Shown here in pieces: positions 6,170-14,057 of a stretch of DNA of 16,522 bases. The notes below the pieces were generated by a model. That model made no database searches, had not been told where the DNA came from, and was given only the letters and a program-made list of their open reading frames with translations. Numbering within the stretch: the stretch's first letter is position 1; every line of letters begins with the position of its first letter. Source of the DNA: CAIOSQ01 sp964434345 (GTDB lineage Bacteria; Pseudomonadota; Alphaproteobacteria; CACIAM-22H2); NCBI GenBank assembly GCA_964434345.1, contig CAYSUY010000089.1, positions 1 to 16,522 on the forward strand. The letters are read 5' to 3'. The translations under genes were made by a program, and so were the position numbers.

Positions 6170-7567
6170 CTACTCCGCGAGCGGCGGGCGCCGCTCGCGC
6201 CACGGCGTCGCCGCCTCGTAGGCCGCGCCGATACGCAGCACCAGCGCGTCGTCGAGCGGCCGTGCCGCGATCTGCACGCCGATCGGCAGGCCGTCGGCGT
6301 CGAAGCCGGAACAGACGCCGAGCGCCGGCATGCCGGTGACGTTGAACGGCGCGGTGATCAGCGGTCGCTGCAGGTAGTAGAACTTGCGCATCGACGCGAC
6401 GGGCGCCGGCGGCGCCAGCATGCCCGCGCAGAGGATCGCGTCGACCGGGGCCATCGCCGCGCGCGTCGCGGCGATCAGGACGCGCCGCATCCGGCGCGCG
6501 CGCTGGTAATCCTCCGCGCGCAGGAATGCGCCGAGGAACATGCGCCCGCGGGTGAAGGCGCTGACCTTCTCCGGCGTCGCGCGCAGCCAGGGCGCGTTGT
6601 TCGCGAAGGCCTCGCTGGTCATGATCGTGGTGTTGCAGACCGTGTAGTCCCAGAGATCGGGCAGCACGATGTCCCGAATCTCGGCGCCAAGACGCGCGAG
6701 TGTCGCCGCGGTCTCGTCGAGATTGGCGTTGATCGCGGGCGTCGCGAGATCGGGGCCATCGGAGAAGTTCCGCACCACGCCGATGCGCAGGCCCGCGACG
6801 CCGGCGCCGGTCGCGGCGACGTCGCCGCGCGGCTTGAGCCCCAGCGTCGTCGGGTCCTTGGGATCCGGCCCCATGATTGCGGCCAGGATCAGGGCGCAAT
6901 CCTCGCTGGTCCAGGCCATCGGACCGGGATGGTCGAGCGACTGCGCGAGCGGATGGATGCCGTGGTTGCTCACCAGCCCATAGGTCGGCTTGTGTCCCGC
7001 CGTGGCGTTGAGCGCGGCCGGGATGCGCACGGAGCCGCCGGTATCCGTGCCGATCGCCCCCAGGCACAGCCCGGCGGCGATGGCGACGCCGGCGCCGCTC
7101 GATGACCCGCCGGCATAGAGGTCGCGGTTCCACGGATTTCGCGCCGGTGGCGCGAAGGCGTCGAGCGCCGGGCCGCCGAGGCAGAATTCATGGCATTCGA
7201 GCTTGCCCAGAAGGATCGCGCCCGCGCGCCGCAGCCGGGTCACCAGCTCGGCGTCCTGCGAGGGCACGCGGTCGGCGAAGACGCGCGAGCCGATCGTCGT
7301 GCGCTCGCCCGCGGTGTCGATCGCATCCTTGAGCGCCAGGGGAATGCCGTGCAGCGGTCCGCGCCACAGCCCCGACCGGATCTCGGCGTCGGCGCGCCTG
7401 GCCTCGGCGCGCGCGGCCTCGGCGCGCACCGACAAGAAGGCGCGCAGGTCCGGATCGTGGCGCGCGATGCGCGCGAGGCAGAGCTCGGTGAGATCGATGG
7501 GCGACAGGCGTCCCGCGCGGATGTCGCGCGCGGCCTCGGCGAGGCGCGGCGGAAAGGGCAGCGCCAT
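6170..7567 (-). CDS. Amidase-signature family hydrolase
   Basis: A 465-residue enzyme that hydrolyses a carboxamide or similar C-N bond, releasing ammonia or an amine. The Ser-cisSer-Lys triad is visible: Lys80 in LHGIPLALKD, the cis-Ser at 155 in GGSSSGAG, and the nucleophile Ser179 in GTDTGGSVR. The 24-residue spacing between the serines matches the family. It resembles GatA, AtzE and other amidases, but GatB is absent nearby, so it is unlikely to be the aminoacyl-tRNA amidotransferase. A small protein that may be an AtzG/GatC-like partner is encoded 3 bases upstream. A 15-base repeat near residues 46-60 encodes an Ala/Glu/Arg-rich helix. The substrate cannot be read from the sequence. Confidence 0.92.
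   Translation of the reverse strand: MALPFPPRLAEAARDIRAGRLSPIDLTELCLARIARHDPDLRAFLSVRAEAARAEARRADAEIRSGLWRGPLHGIPLALKDAIDTAGERTTIGSRVFADRVPSQDAELVTRLRRAGAILLGKLECHEFCLGGPALDAFAPPARNPWNRDLYAGGSSSGAGVAIAAGLCLGAIGTDTGGSVRIPAALNATAGHKPTYGLVSNHGIHPLAQSLDHPGPMAWTSEDCALILAAIMGPDPKDPTTLGLKPRGDVAATGAGVAGLRIGVVRNFSDGPDLATPAINANLDETAATLARLGAEIRDIVLPDLWDYTVCNTTIMTSEAFANNAPWLRATPEKVSAFTRGRMFLGAFLRAEDYQRARRMRRVLIAATRAAMAPVDAILCAGMLAPPAPVASMRKFYYLQRPLITAPFNVTGMPALGVCSGFDADGLPIGVQIAARPLDDALVLRIGAAYEAATPWRERRPPLAE
7391..7427 (-). repeat. 15-base tandem repeat inside the amidase gene
   Basis: GGCGCGCCTGGCCTC (7391-7405) and GGCGCGCGCGGCCTC (7406-7420) differ by two bases and are followed by a partial GGCGCGC. 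In the amidase frame the unit encodes five-residue steps (RAEAA, RAEAR, RADAE), which keep the N-terminal helix. It may reflect local slippage in a GC-rich helix rather than a functional element. Confidence 0.6.
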
Positions 7568-7570
7568 GGC

Positions 7571-7783
7571 TCAGCGCTCCCACGCCGCGACGACGCTGTC
7601 GGGCCAGGTCTCGCCGGTCCGCAGCTCCGCCACGTCGAGCCGCGTCAGCAGCCGCGCCAGCGCCCCATGCGCGTCATGCAGCTCGGCGAGCTCCGCCTCG
7701 CTCATCGCGATGCCATTGGCGGCGGCGAGGGCCGCGAAGGCCTCGCGGGACAGGATGCGCGGCGGCGAGGGATCGTTCGTCAT
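7571..7783 (-). CDS. 70-residue protein, possible AtzG/GatC-like amidase partner
   Basis: A short, soluble, mostly helical protein (ILSREAFAALAAANG, then SEAELAELHDAHGALARLLTRLD) encoded 3 bases before the amidase and in the same operon. Some amidases, such as AtzE, need a small GatC-like subunit (AtzG, DUF4089), typically about 70 residues and encoded beside the amidase. Length, helical content and position fit. I do not see enough sequence identity to claim the family, and the C-terminal RTGETWPDSVVAAW differs from the AtzG proteins I recall. The start has GAAG about 6 bases upstream of the ATG. It could alternatively be an unrelated small protein. Confidence 0.65.
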   Translation of the reverse strand: MTNDPSPPRILSREAFAALAAANGIAMSEAELAELHDAHGALARLLTRLDVAELRTGETWPDSVVAAWER

Positions 7784-7898
7784 GCTGGTCTTCGATGTCC
7801 TTCTTGGCGATTGCCGCGGCGATGGCGGCGGGTAGGATTACGCGGCACTCCGTCGTCCGGCGCAAGCATGGCGACGCATCGCGAGGAAGGCATTGCAC
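7784..7898. promoter_or_regulatory. Divergent intergenic region, amidase operon and methyltransferase
   Basis: This 115-base region separates the minus-strand amidase operon from the plus-strand methyltransferase, so it must hold both promoters if each is separately transcribed. I could not find a convincing -35/-10 pair on either strand. The only clear signal is the methyltransferase ribosome-binding site at 7883-7890. Confidence 0.3.
7883..7890 (+). promoter_or_regulatory. Shine-Dalgarno choosing the ATG at 7899
   Basis: GAGGAAGG lies 8 bases before ATG 7899 but only 2 bases before the in-frame TTG 7893. The ATG is therefore the better start. Confidence 0.6.
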
Positions 7899-8945
7899 AT
7901 GCGGTTGTCGCATCAGGAACGCGCCGAGATCGATTTCGTGCTGACGCTGCGGCGGCGCTGGTCGGACGTGCTCTACCCGGCGCTGCGCGCGCAATATGAC
8001 GCGCGCGCGGGCGACGCGCCGCCGGCGACGCGCAAGGAGGCCGCACCCCTGGTGCGCGCGCTGCCCTCCCACCGCTGGTTCGCCTGGATGGAGCGCGGGG
8101 CGCAGAAGATGCTGTGGCGCGCGGTCTGCGACGCGGTCGTCCGGCACGGATCGGCACGCGGCCAGGTCGTCGCGCCGGCCGCGCTCGAACTCGATCCCGC
8201 GCTGGAACTGCCGGACTGGTACACCGCCTGGGACATCCATGTGCAGCCGGGCGGCGTCTGGCGCAACGACGCGAGCGCCGACGTCTACGAGCTTGGCGCC
8301 AAGCTGGTGATGCTGGGCGTCAACGACGACTACACCTTCCACCGCGCCTTCGTGGCGACGGCGGTTCCGCCGGGCGCCTATCGCCGCATCGTCGATCTTG
8401 GCTGCGGGTTCGGCAAGTCGACCTGGCCGTTCAAGAAGGCCTTCCCCGGCGCCGAGGTCATCGGCGTCGATCTCGCCGCGCCCTGCCTCGCCCTGGCCGC
8501 GGAGAAGGCCGGCGCGCAAGGTCTCGCGATCCGCTTCCGGCAAGCCGATTGCGCGGCGACCGGTCTGGAGGCGGGATCGGCCGACCTCGTGACCTCCACC
8601 ATGCTGATCCACGAGATGCCGCGTCCGCATCTGGCGGCGACCTTGCGCGAGGCGGGCCGCCTGCTGGCGCCGGGCGGATTGCTGCGATTCCTCGATTTCA
8701 CCTGGACCGGCGATCCGTTCCGCGACGTGGCGATGGCCGAGCACGGCGCGCGCAACAACGAGCCCTTCATGGCCGGATCGATGGGGGCCGACATGGAGGC
8801 GCTCTGCCGCGCGGCGGGGCTGGAGGCGGTCCGCTGGGTCGCCTTCGACGAGCGTGGTCGTGGATCGCTGGACACGCTGGCCTGGCCTGCCCGTGCGGAA
8901 TGGCATTTCCCGTGGGCGGTCCTCGAAGCGAGGAAGGCGGCATGA
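7899..8945 (+). CDS. Class I SAM-dependent methyltransferase with N-terminal module
   Basis: A 348-residue protein. IVDLGCGFGKS (residues 164-174) is motif I, which binds SAM, and EVIGVDLA (186-193) ends in the acidic residue that holds the ribose. SADLVTSTMLIHEM (227-240) is motif IV, and LLAPGGLLRFLDF follows as in class I methyltransferases. The first 160 residues are a separate module containing DWYTAWDIHVQPGGVW (about 106-121) and VYELGAKLVMLGVNDDYTFHRA, a pattern I associate with other uncharacterised bacterial methyltransferases. The acceptor is unknown. There is no signal peptide or membrane segment. The stop overlaps the start of a 114-residue protein as ATGA, so the two are translationally coupled. 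Confidence 0.85.
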   Translation: MRLSHQERAEIDFVLTLRRRWSDVLYPALRAQYDARAGDAPPATRKEAAPLVRALPSHRWFAWMERGAQKMLWRAVCDAVVRHGSARGQVVAPAALELDPALELPDWYTAWDIHVQPGGVWRNDASADVYELGAKLVMLGVNDDYTFHRAFVATAVPPGAYRRIVDLGCGFGKSTWPFKKAFPGAEVIGVDLAAPCLALAAEKAGAQGLAIRFRQADCAATGLEAGSADLVTSTMLIHEMPRPHLAATLREAGRLLAPGGLLRFLDFTWTGDPFRDVAMAEHGARNNEPFMAGSMGADMEALCRAAGLEAVRWVAFDERGRGSLDTLAWPARAEWHFPWAVLEARKAA

Positions 8946-9286
8946 GCGCCCCGGACGAGACGACCGCCGCCGCGGAGGCGGCCTCCGCGGCCCCTGCGCC
9001 GCGCGGCGAACTCTCCTTCCTGGAGGTGGCCGACATCGACAAGCTGGCCGCACTGGTCTTCGAACTCGCGGGGCAACTGCATGTCGAGCGGCACCGGCGC
9101 ATGGCGCTCGAGCGCGCGCTGGTCGCGCGCGGCGCGGTGTCGGAGGGCGAGATCGCGGCCCTCGCCGACGATCCGGCCTTCCTCGCCGAGGCGCGCGACG
9201 CCGCCGATCGCGGGCTGCGCAAGATGATGCGCATCCTGGCCGAGGACGGCGACCGTCAGGGCCCACTGCGCGGCGAGGCGCCCTGA
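8942..9286 (+). CDS. 114-residue helical protein coupled to the methyltransferase
   Basis: I do not recognise a family. It starts at an ATGA overlap with the methyltransferase. After an Ala/Thr/Glu-rich N-terminus (residues 1-22), the segment LEVADIDKLAALVFELAGQLHVERHRRMALERALVARG is strongly amphipathic and could form a coiled-coil or helical hairpin. A second acidic/Arg-rich helix follows (about 70-100). There are no membrane segments, Cys pairs or catalytic motifs. Coupling and size suggest an accessory or scaffolding subunit for the methyltransferase, which is an inference. It converges on the TPR protein gene with a 4-base gap. Confidence 0.7.
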   Translation: MSAPDETTAAAEAASAAPAPRGELSFLEVADIDKLAALVFELAGQLHVERHRRMALERALVARGAVSEGEIAALADDPAFLAEARDAADRGLRKMMRILAEDGDRQGPLRGEAP

Positions 9287-9294
9287 CCGGTCAG
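9283..9294. repeat. 12-base palindrome containing both convergent stop codons
   Basis: CTGACCGGTCAG is its own reverse complement. It contains the TGA of the plus-strand gene (9284-9286) and the reverse-strand TGA of the TPR gene (9291-9293), one in each arm. It has no loop or T-run, so it is not a normal hairpin terminator. Two TGA stops separated by CCGG make such a palindrome easy to form by chance. Confidence 0.5.
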
Positions 9295-10913
9295 CCCCCC
9301 GCGCCCGCGGCCAGGGCGCGGTTGGCCGGCTGGCTGACATGCATCGACCAGACATAGCTCTCCGGCCCGGCATTCTGGATGTCCGCGGACCAGGTGATGC
9401 AGCGCGGCGCGGCGCGGCCCGCGAAGCCGCGATGGCGGACGGCGTAGAGCGCGACCTGGTCGAGGAACCAGTCATGGCGTCCGGCATCGAGGAAATGCCC
9501 GATATAGGCGGCGACCAGCGCGGCGAATTCCGCCGCGCGCGGCGTCGGCGCGAGGGCGACATGATCGGCCCAGCAGCTGCCCCAGACCTCGCCGGGATCG
9601 CCGACGATCATTCCGAGATCCGCGCCCTCCGCGATCACCTGCGCGGTCAGCGGGGCGAGGTCGCGCAGCACTTCGCTGTCGATGTCGAGCACCACCAGCG
9701 GGCAGCGATGGCGGCGCAGCAGCTGCGGCAGCCGCAGGAACCGCGCGCAGGCATAGTAGGTCCGCCGCGCCTCGGGGGCGGGCGGCAGCTCCGGTCGTTC
9801 GATCGTCCATTCGACGCGCAGCGGCGCAAGTTCCGCGCGCAGCGCCGCGAGCGCGGCGAGATGTTCCGGCGCGGGATCGACGAGATGCAGATGGAGCACC
9901 CCGGCGACGCCGCAGCGCGCGCGCACCGATCGGGCGAAGCGGGCGCCGAAGCGCGCGAAATAGCTGCCATCCGCGCCCGCCATGACGACCCAGGGCGGCG
10001 TCGCGCCGTCCTGCGCGACGGCGGCGTCGACCGGCAGGTCGGGTGGCGGCGCGCGCTCGCCGAGCGCATCGAGAAAGCCGGGATCGAGGCGGATGATCGC
10101 CTCACGCCCGCCATGCGCGCGGCCGAGCGCGAGGAACAGCGCATCGGCCGCGGCGAAGCGCCCGGCCTCGGCGAAGAGGCTCGCCAGACGCTCGGCCGCG
10201 AAGGGCGCCTGCGGCCAGATGGCGAGGGCGCGGCGATAGGCTTCTTCCGCCGCGTTGCGTGCGCCGGCGCGGCGCAGCAGGTTGGCGTGCGCGATCCAGG
10301 CCGCGTAGCCGGCGCGCGACGCGGTCAGCAGCGGCCGCAGCCGCGCCGGATCGATGCGCGGACCGATCCAGCCGGGACCGACGCTGACGCAGAGCTTCCA
10401 GGCGGTGTCATGTGTCGTGCGGTCGGGCGCGAGATCCCAGGCCGCGAGGGCGTGATCGGTGGCGGCCAGATCATCGTGACCGGCGGTCGCGAGCGCGGCC
10501 TCGAGATGCGCGGTGGCGATCCGCGCCGCGCGTGCGGCGTGCGGCGCGCGCGGACGGCCCAGCCGAAGCGCCTCGCGCAGCGCCGCGCCCGCGGCGTCCC
10601 ACGCGCCCGCCTCGGCGAGCGCGACTGCGCGTCGCTCCTGGAGGTCGCCGAGCGCCGCGGCGGCCTCGGGCAGCGGCGCATGCTCCAGTGCCGCGCGCAG
10701 GGCGGTGTCGGCGGCATCGGCGTCGCCTGCGTTCCAGGCCACCGTGGCGGCGTTGAAGGACAGGATCGCGCGCGCCGTCGCGATCTCCGCAAGTCCCGGT
10801 GCGGCGCGCGCGACCGCCTCGACCATGGCCGCGGCGCCGGCCGCGTCGCCGCGCGCCGAAAGCTGGATGGCGGCTTCGAGCGCCGCCCGCGGATCGCCGT
10901 CGGTCGTCGTCAC
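9291..10913 (-). CDS. TPR protein with glycosyltransferase-like C-terminal domain
   Basis: A 540-residue protein with no signal peptide. Residues 1-270 are Ala-rich helical repeats with TPR-like spacing (for example AWNAGDADAADTALRAALEHAP, about 59-80, and RNAAEEAYRRALAIWPQ, 219-235). Residues 308-540 resemble a GT-A nucleotide-sugar transferase. A strand and loop WVVMAGADGSYFARFG are followed by HLHLVD (341-346), then PLVVLDIDSEVLRD (405-418) with a DxD-like DID, and DWFLDQVALY (481-490), as in GT-A enzymes. It is the last gene of the lipid A/Kdo operon, 10 bases after the acyltransferase, and starts at GTG 10913. A role in sugar transfer to LPS or another envelope polymer is plausible; the acceptor is unknown. 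Confidence 0.75.
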   Translation of the reverse strand: MTTTDGDPRAALEAAIQLSARGDAAGAAAMVEAVARAAPGLAEIATARAILSFNAATVAWNAGDADAADTALRAALEHAPLPEAAAALGDLQERRAVALAEAGAWDAAGAALREALRLGRPRAPHAARAARIATAHLEAALATAGHDDLAATDHALAAWDLAPDRTTHDTAWKLCVSVGPGWIGPRIDPARLRPLLTASRAGYAAWIAHANLLRRAGARNAAEEAYRRALAIWPQAPFAAERLASLFAEAGRFAAADALFLALGRAHGGREAIIRLDPGFLDALGERAPPPDLPVDAAVAQDGATPPWVVMAGADGSYFARFGARFARSVRARCGVAGVLHLHLVDPAPEHLAALAALRAELAPLRVEWTIERPELPPAPEARRTYYACARFLRLPQLLRRHRCPLVVLDIDSEVLRDLAPLTAQVIAEGADLGMIVGDPGEVWGSCWADHVALAPTPRAAEFAALVAAYIGHFLDAGRHDWFLDQVALYAVRHRGFAGRAAPRCITWSADIQNAGPESYVWSMHVSQPANRALAAGAGG

Positions 10914-10923
10914 GCCGCCCTCG

Positions 10924-11814
10924 TCATCGCTTCGGCCATCGGCGATGCAGCCAGAGCCAGCGCCCGGGATCGGCGCGCACCCAGCGTTCGATCTCCGCGC
11001 TGACGGCGGTCATCGTTCGCCGCACATCCGCGTGGCGGTCGCCGGTCGCCACGATCGCGATCGGCTCGTGGATGGTGAGGCGAAAATGCGCGCCGTCGAG
11101 GCGCTCGACCTGGCCCGGGACCAGCGGAATGCCGTAGCGCAGCGCCAGCGTGGCGGCGGCCGGCGGCGTCATCGCGTCGATGCCGAAGAAGGGCACGGGG
11201 ATTCCGTCGTTCATCTTCTGGTCGAGCAGCAGGCCGAGATGGCGCCCGGCCTGGAGCAGCCGGATCGTCTCGCGCGCGCCCGGCGCGCCCTTGGCGATGA
11301 TGCTCTCGCCGCCGGTGCCGCGATAGCGCTGGATCAGCGCGTCGATATGCGGGTTGTTGAGCGTGCGGTAGATCACGTTCAGCTGGATGCCGCGCTGCTG
11401 CAGCACCCTGGGCGCGATCTCCCAGTTCGCGGCGTGGGCGGTGAAGAAGATGGCGCCGCGGCCGCTCGCCCGGATGCGCTCCAGGATCTCGCCGCCGACG
11501 ATCTCCGTGCGCGCGGCGGCGAGCTCGTCCATATGAGGGAACTCGGTCGCCGTGCGGCCGAGATTGTCCCAGACCTCGCGCAGGATCCGTTCGCGCGCCG
11601 CGGCATCCAGCTCGGGCATCGCGCGGCGCAGATTGTCGCGCGCGACCTTCGACACGCCGAGATACGGGCCCAGGCCGCGTGCGATCCAGCCGCCAAGCGC
11701 CGAGGCGCGGTCGGGTCCGATCAGCCGCAGCAGCGCGAACAGGCCCTCGACCAGCCACCCGACGCAGCGGTCGAGGATGCGGCGCGCGAGGCTTCGCCTA
11801 GACGGATCGTACAT
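10924..11814 (-). CDS. lpxL: LpxL/HtrB-family lipid A acyltransferase
   Basis: A 296-residue inner-membrane enzyme that transfers a secondary acyl chain from acyl-ACP to the lipid A precursor. The catalytic HX4E motif is HAANWE (residues 127-132). DQKMNDGIPVPFFG (198-211) is the conserved active-site block, and a hydrophobic segment near residues 18-32 can serve as a membrane anchor. I chose ATG 11814, which gives a normal-length protein; it lies inside the last 17 bases of lpxK, so the two are coupled. The symbol marks the LpxL/LpxM family: the acyl chain and position (and so lpxL versus lpxM) cannot be told from sequence alone. Confidence 0.9.
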   Translation of the reverse strand: MYDPSRRSLARRILDRCVGWLVEGLFALLRLIGPDRASALGGWIARGLGPYLGVSKVARDNLRRAMPELDAAARERILREVWDNLGRTATEFPHMDELAAARTEIVGGEILERIRASGRGAIFFTAHAANWEIAPRVLQQRGIQLNVIYRTLNNPHIDALIQRYRGTGGESIIAKGAPGARETIRLLQAGRHLGLLLDQKMNDGIPVPFFGIDAMTPPAAATLALRYGIPLVPGQVERLDGAHFRLTIHEPIAIVATGDRHADVRRTMTAVSAEIERWVRADPGRWLWLHRRWPKR

Positions 11815-12781
11815 CGACGCACTCCTCGAGCTTCGCGAACAGGCGGGGCGCCGGATCGAAGGTCGCGCGCACCCGCAGCACGGCGACGTTGTCGCGCAAT
11901 GGCTGGGGCAGCCGTACCCGATCCTTGGCCGTCGTCGCCAGCGTCGCGTCGGCGTTGCGCGCCATATCGGCGAGGGCGGCGAGCTCCGCGGCGGTGAAGG
12001 GGTGATGATCCGCAAAGGCCCTGCGCGCGACGACATGCGCGCCGCAGGCCTCGAGCGCGGCGAAGAACTTTTCCGGCCGGCCGATGCCGGCGAAGGCGAC
12101 GACGCGTCGTCCCGCGAATCCGGCGGCATCCTCGGGATCGGGGCACAGCGCCCCCGCGACGACCGGCGCATGGGCCGCGATGAGCGGCCGCAGGCCGAGC
12201 TTGTCCTCGCCCATCAGTACGAACAGGTCGGCCTCGCGCAGTCCGCGCGCAAGCGCCACGCGCAGCGGTCCGGCCGGAATGACCCGGCGATTGCCGAAAC
12301 CGGCGGTGCCGTCGACCACGACGATGCGCAATGTCTTGCGCAGCGCCGGGTTCTGCAGCCCGTCATCCATCACGATCGCGCCGGCGCCGGCGGCGACCGC
12401 CGCACGCGCGCCGGCCGCGCGGTCGCGCGCCACGAAGGTCGGCGCGACGCGGGCGAGCAGCAGCGGTTCGTCGCCGGTCTCGGCGGCGTCGTGGCGGTCC
12501 GGATCGACGCGCACCGGTCCGGCGAGGCTGCCGCCATGGCCGCGGCTGAGGAAGGCAGGGCGCAGGCCGAGCCCGGCGAGGTGCCGCGCGATCTCGATCG
12601 CGACCGGCGTCTTGCCGGTGCCCCCCGCGGTGAGGTTGCCGACGCAGATGACCGGAACGCCGGCCTCGGCCGGGATGGTGCGCCATGTCCGCAGGCGACC
12701 GGCCTGGTCGTAGAGCCAGCCCAGCGGCGCCAGCAGGCGCGCGGCCCAGCCGTCGTGGGCCCAGAACTCAGGGGCGTGCAT
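11798..12781 (-). CDS. lpxK: LpxK, tetraacyldisaccharide 4'-kinase
   Basis: A 327-residue membrane-associated kinase that phosphorylates the 4' position of the lipid A disaccharide precursor. VGNLTAGGTGKTP (residues 48-60) is the Walker A P-loop. SRGHGG (79-84), GDEP (103-106) and DDGLQ (139-143) are the family's substrate and metal motifs, and IPAGPLR (168-174) is also characteristic. Length matches the family (about 320-330). The ATG at 12781 is preferred because it starts directly at the conserved N-terminal region, whereas an upstream extension of the same frame is low-complexity and overlaps waaA. The 5' end overlaps waaA by 14 bases and the 3' end overlaps the acyltransferase start. Confidence 0.95.
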   Translation of the reverse strand: MHAPEFWAHDGWAARLLAPLGWLYDQAGRLRTWRTIPAEAGVPVICVGNLTAGGTGKTPVAIEIARHLAGLGLRPAFLSRGHGGSLAGPVRVDPDRHDAAETGDEPLLLARVAPTFVARDRAAGARAAVAAGAGAIVMDDGLQNPALRKTLRIVVVDGTAGFGNRRVIPAGPLRVALARGLREADLFVLMGEDKLGLRPLIAAHAPVVAGALCPDPEDAAGFAGRRVVAFAGIGRPEKFFAALEACGAHVVARRAFADHHPFTAAELAALADMARNADATLATTAKDRVRLPQPLRDNVAVLRVRATFDPAPRLFAKLEECVDVRSV

Positions 12782-14057
12782 CGCTGGCCGGCGCGCCGAG
12801 CGCCGCGAGGATCGGAGCAAGGTCGTCGAGCGTGCGGTCGGTCGCGCCCCGCCCTGCCGCAGCCACCGCGGTGGCGGCGGCGGCGCAGGCCGCGCGCATG
12901 ACCGGATCGGCGAGGAGTTGGCCCAACGCCGCCGTGAGCCCAGCCGCATCGCTCACGATCCGGACGCCGTCGGCCATGGCGAGCCGGTCGTAGATGTCGG
13001 CGAAATTGCCGGTATCCGGCCCTGCGACGAGCGCGGCCCCGAGCGCCGCCGCCTCGAGCGGGTTCTGGCCGCCGCCCTTGGCGAGGGAGCGACCGATGAA
13101 GGCCACGGGGGCGAGGCGATAGAAGAGGCCGAGTTCGCCCATCGTGTCGGCGAGATAGACCTGCGTCGCGCGGTCCGGCCGCTCGCCGCGGCTGCGCCGC
13201 GCGACGCCGAGGCCGCGCGCGGCGAGCATCGCCGCGATCGCGGCGCCGCGCGCGGCGTGACGCGGCACGATCACGGTCAGCAGACCGGGGATCACCGGCG
13301 CGAGCGCGGCATGCGCGTCGGCGGCGATCTCTTCCTCGCCGTCATGCGTGCTGGCGGCGAGCCAGCACGGCCGTCCGCCCAGATCCGCGCGCAGCGCCGC
13401 GAGTCCGGCCGCGTCCACGGGCAGGACCGGCGCATCGAATTTGAGGTTGCCGGGCATCGCGACGCCGCGCGCGCCGAGCGCGGCGAAGCGCGCGGCATCG
13501 GCATCGCTCTGCGCCAGGATGCGCGCGAAGGCGCCGAGCGGCGGACGCAGCGCGGCCCCGAGCCGCCGCCAGCGCGCGAAGGACCGCGCCGAGAGCCGCG
13601 CGTTCACGAGCGCGGCGGGAATGCCGCGCGCGGCCATCGCCGCGAGCATGTTGGGCCACAGCTCGCTCTCGACCCACAGCGCGGCGTCGGGCCGCCAATG
13701 GTCGAGGAATCGCGCCGTCCAGGCCGGCACGTCCAGCGGCACGAACTGGTGGCGCGCGCGTGGCGGCAGGTCCTGTGCCAGCAGCCGCGCCGAGGTCAGG
13801 GTCCCGGTGGTGATCAGCGCCTCGGCCGCGGGATGCGCGGCGAGGATGCGGTCGAGGAGCGGCAGCACGGAGCGCGCCTCGCCGACCGAGGCGCCATGGA
13901 TCCAGATCAGGCGTCCGTCCGGCCGTGCCAGCGCGCTCTCGCCGCGGCGCTCGCCGAGCCGCGCCGGATCCTCCTTGCCGCGGCGCGCGCGACGCCGGAG
14001 CCAGAGGCCGAGCGCGGGCGCGACGAGACCGGCCAGCGCGGCATAGGGCGTGGTCAT
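12768..14057 (-). CDS. waaA: WaaA (KdtA), Kdo transferase
   Basis: A 429-residue GT-B glycosyltransferase that adds Kdo from CMP-Kdo to lipid IVA at the inner membrane. Residues 1-22 are a hydrophobic N-terminal anchor. IWIHGASVGE (51-60) ends in the catalytic Glu60, WRPDAALWVESELWPNML is the conserved central segment, and SLAKGGGQNPLEAAALGAALVAGPDTGNF is the CMP-binding C-terminal block. Length matches the family. The start ATG overlaps the msbA stop as ATGA. Whether it adds one or more Kdo residues cannot be told here. Confidence 0.95.
   Translation of the reverse strand: MTTPYAALAGLVAPALGLWLRRRARRGKEDPARLGERRGESALARPDGRLIWIHGASVGEARSVLPLLDRILAAHPAAEALITTGTLTSARLLAQDLPPRARHQFVPLDVPAWTARFLDHWRPDAALWVESELWPNMLAAMAARGIPAALVNARLSARSFARWRRLGAALRPPLGAFARILAQSDADAARFAALGARGVAMPGNLKFDAPVLPVDAAGLAALRADLGGRPCWLAASTHDGEEEIAADAHAALAPVIPGLLTVIVPRHAARGAAIAAMLAARGLGVARRSRGERPDRATQVYLADTMGELGLFYRLAPVAFIGRSLAKGGGQNPLEAAALGAALVAGPDTGNFADIYDRLAMADGVRIVSDAAGLTAALGQLLADPVMRAACAAAATAVAAAGRGATDRTLDDLAPILAALGAPASDARP

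Noticed and set aside
5289..7133. A 614-codon frame on the minus strand extending the MBL gene upstream through the amidase.
   Set aside because: The MBL fold begins at MDFVLLGTG (ATG 6164). The upstream extension is an off-frame Arg-rich translation of the amidase gene.
9339..11003. A 554-codon plus-strand frame antisense to the TPR protein.
   Set aside because: Composition is a repetitive Arg/Gly/Glu mix without motifs, and the minus strand has the coherent TPR and GT-like protein in the operon.
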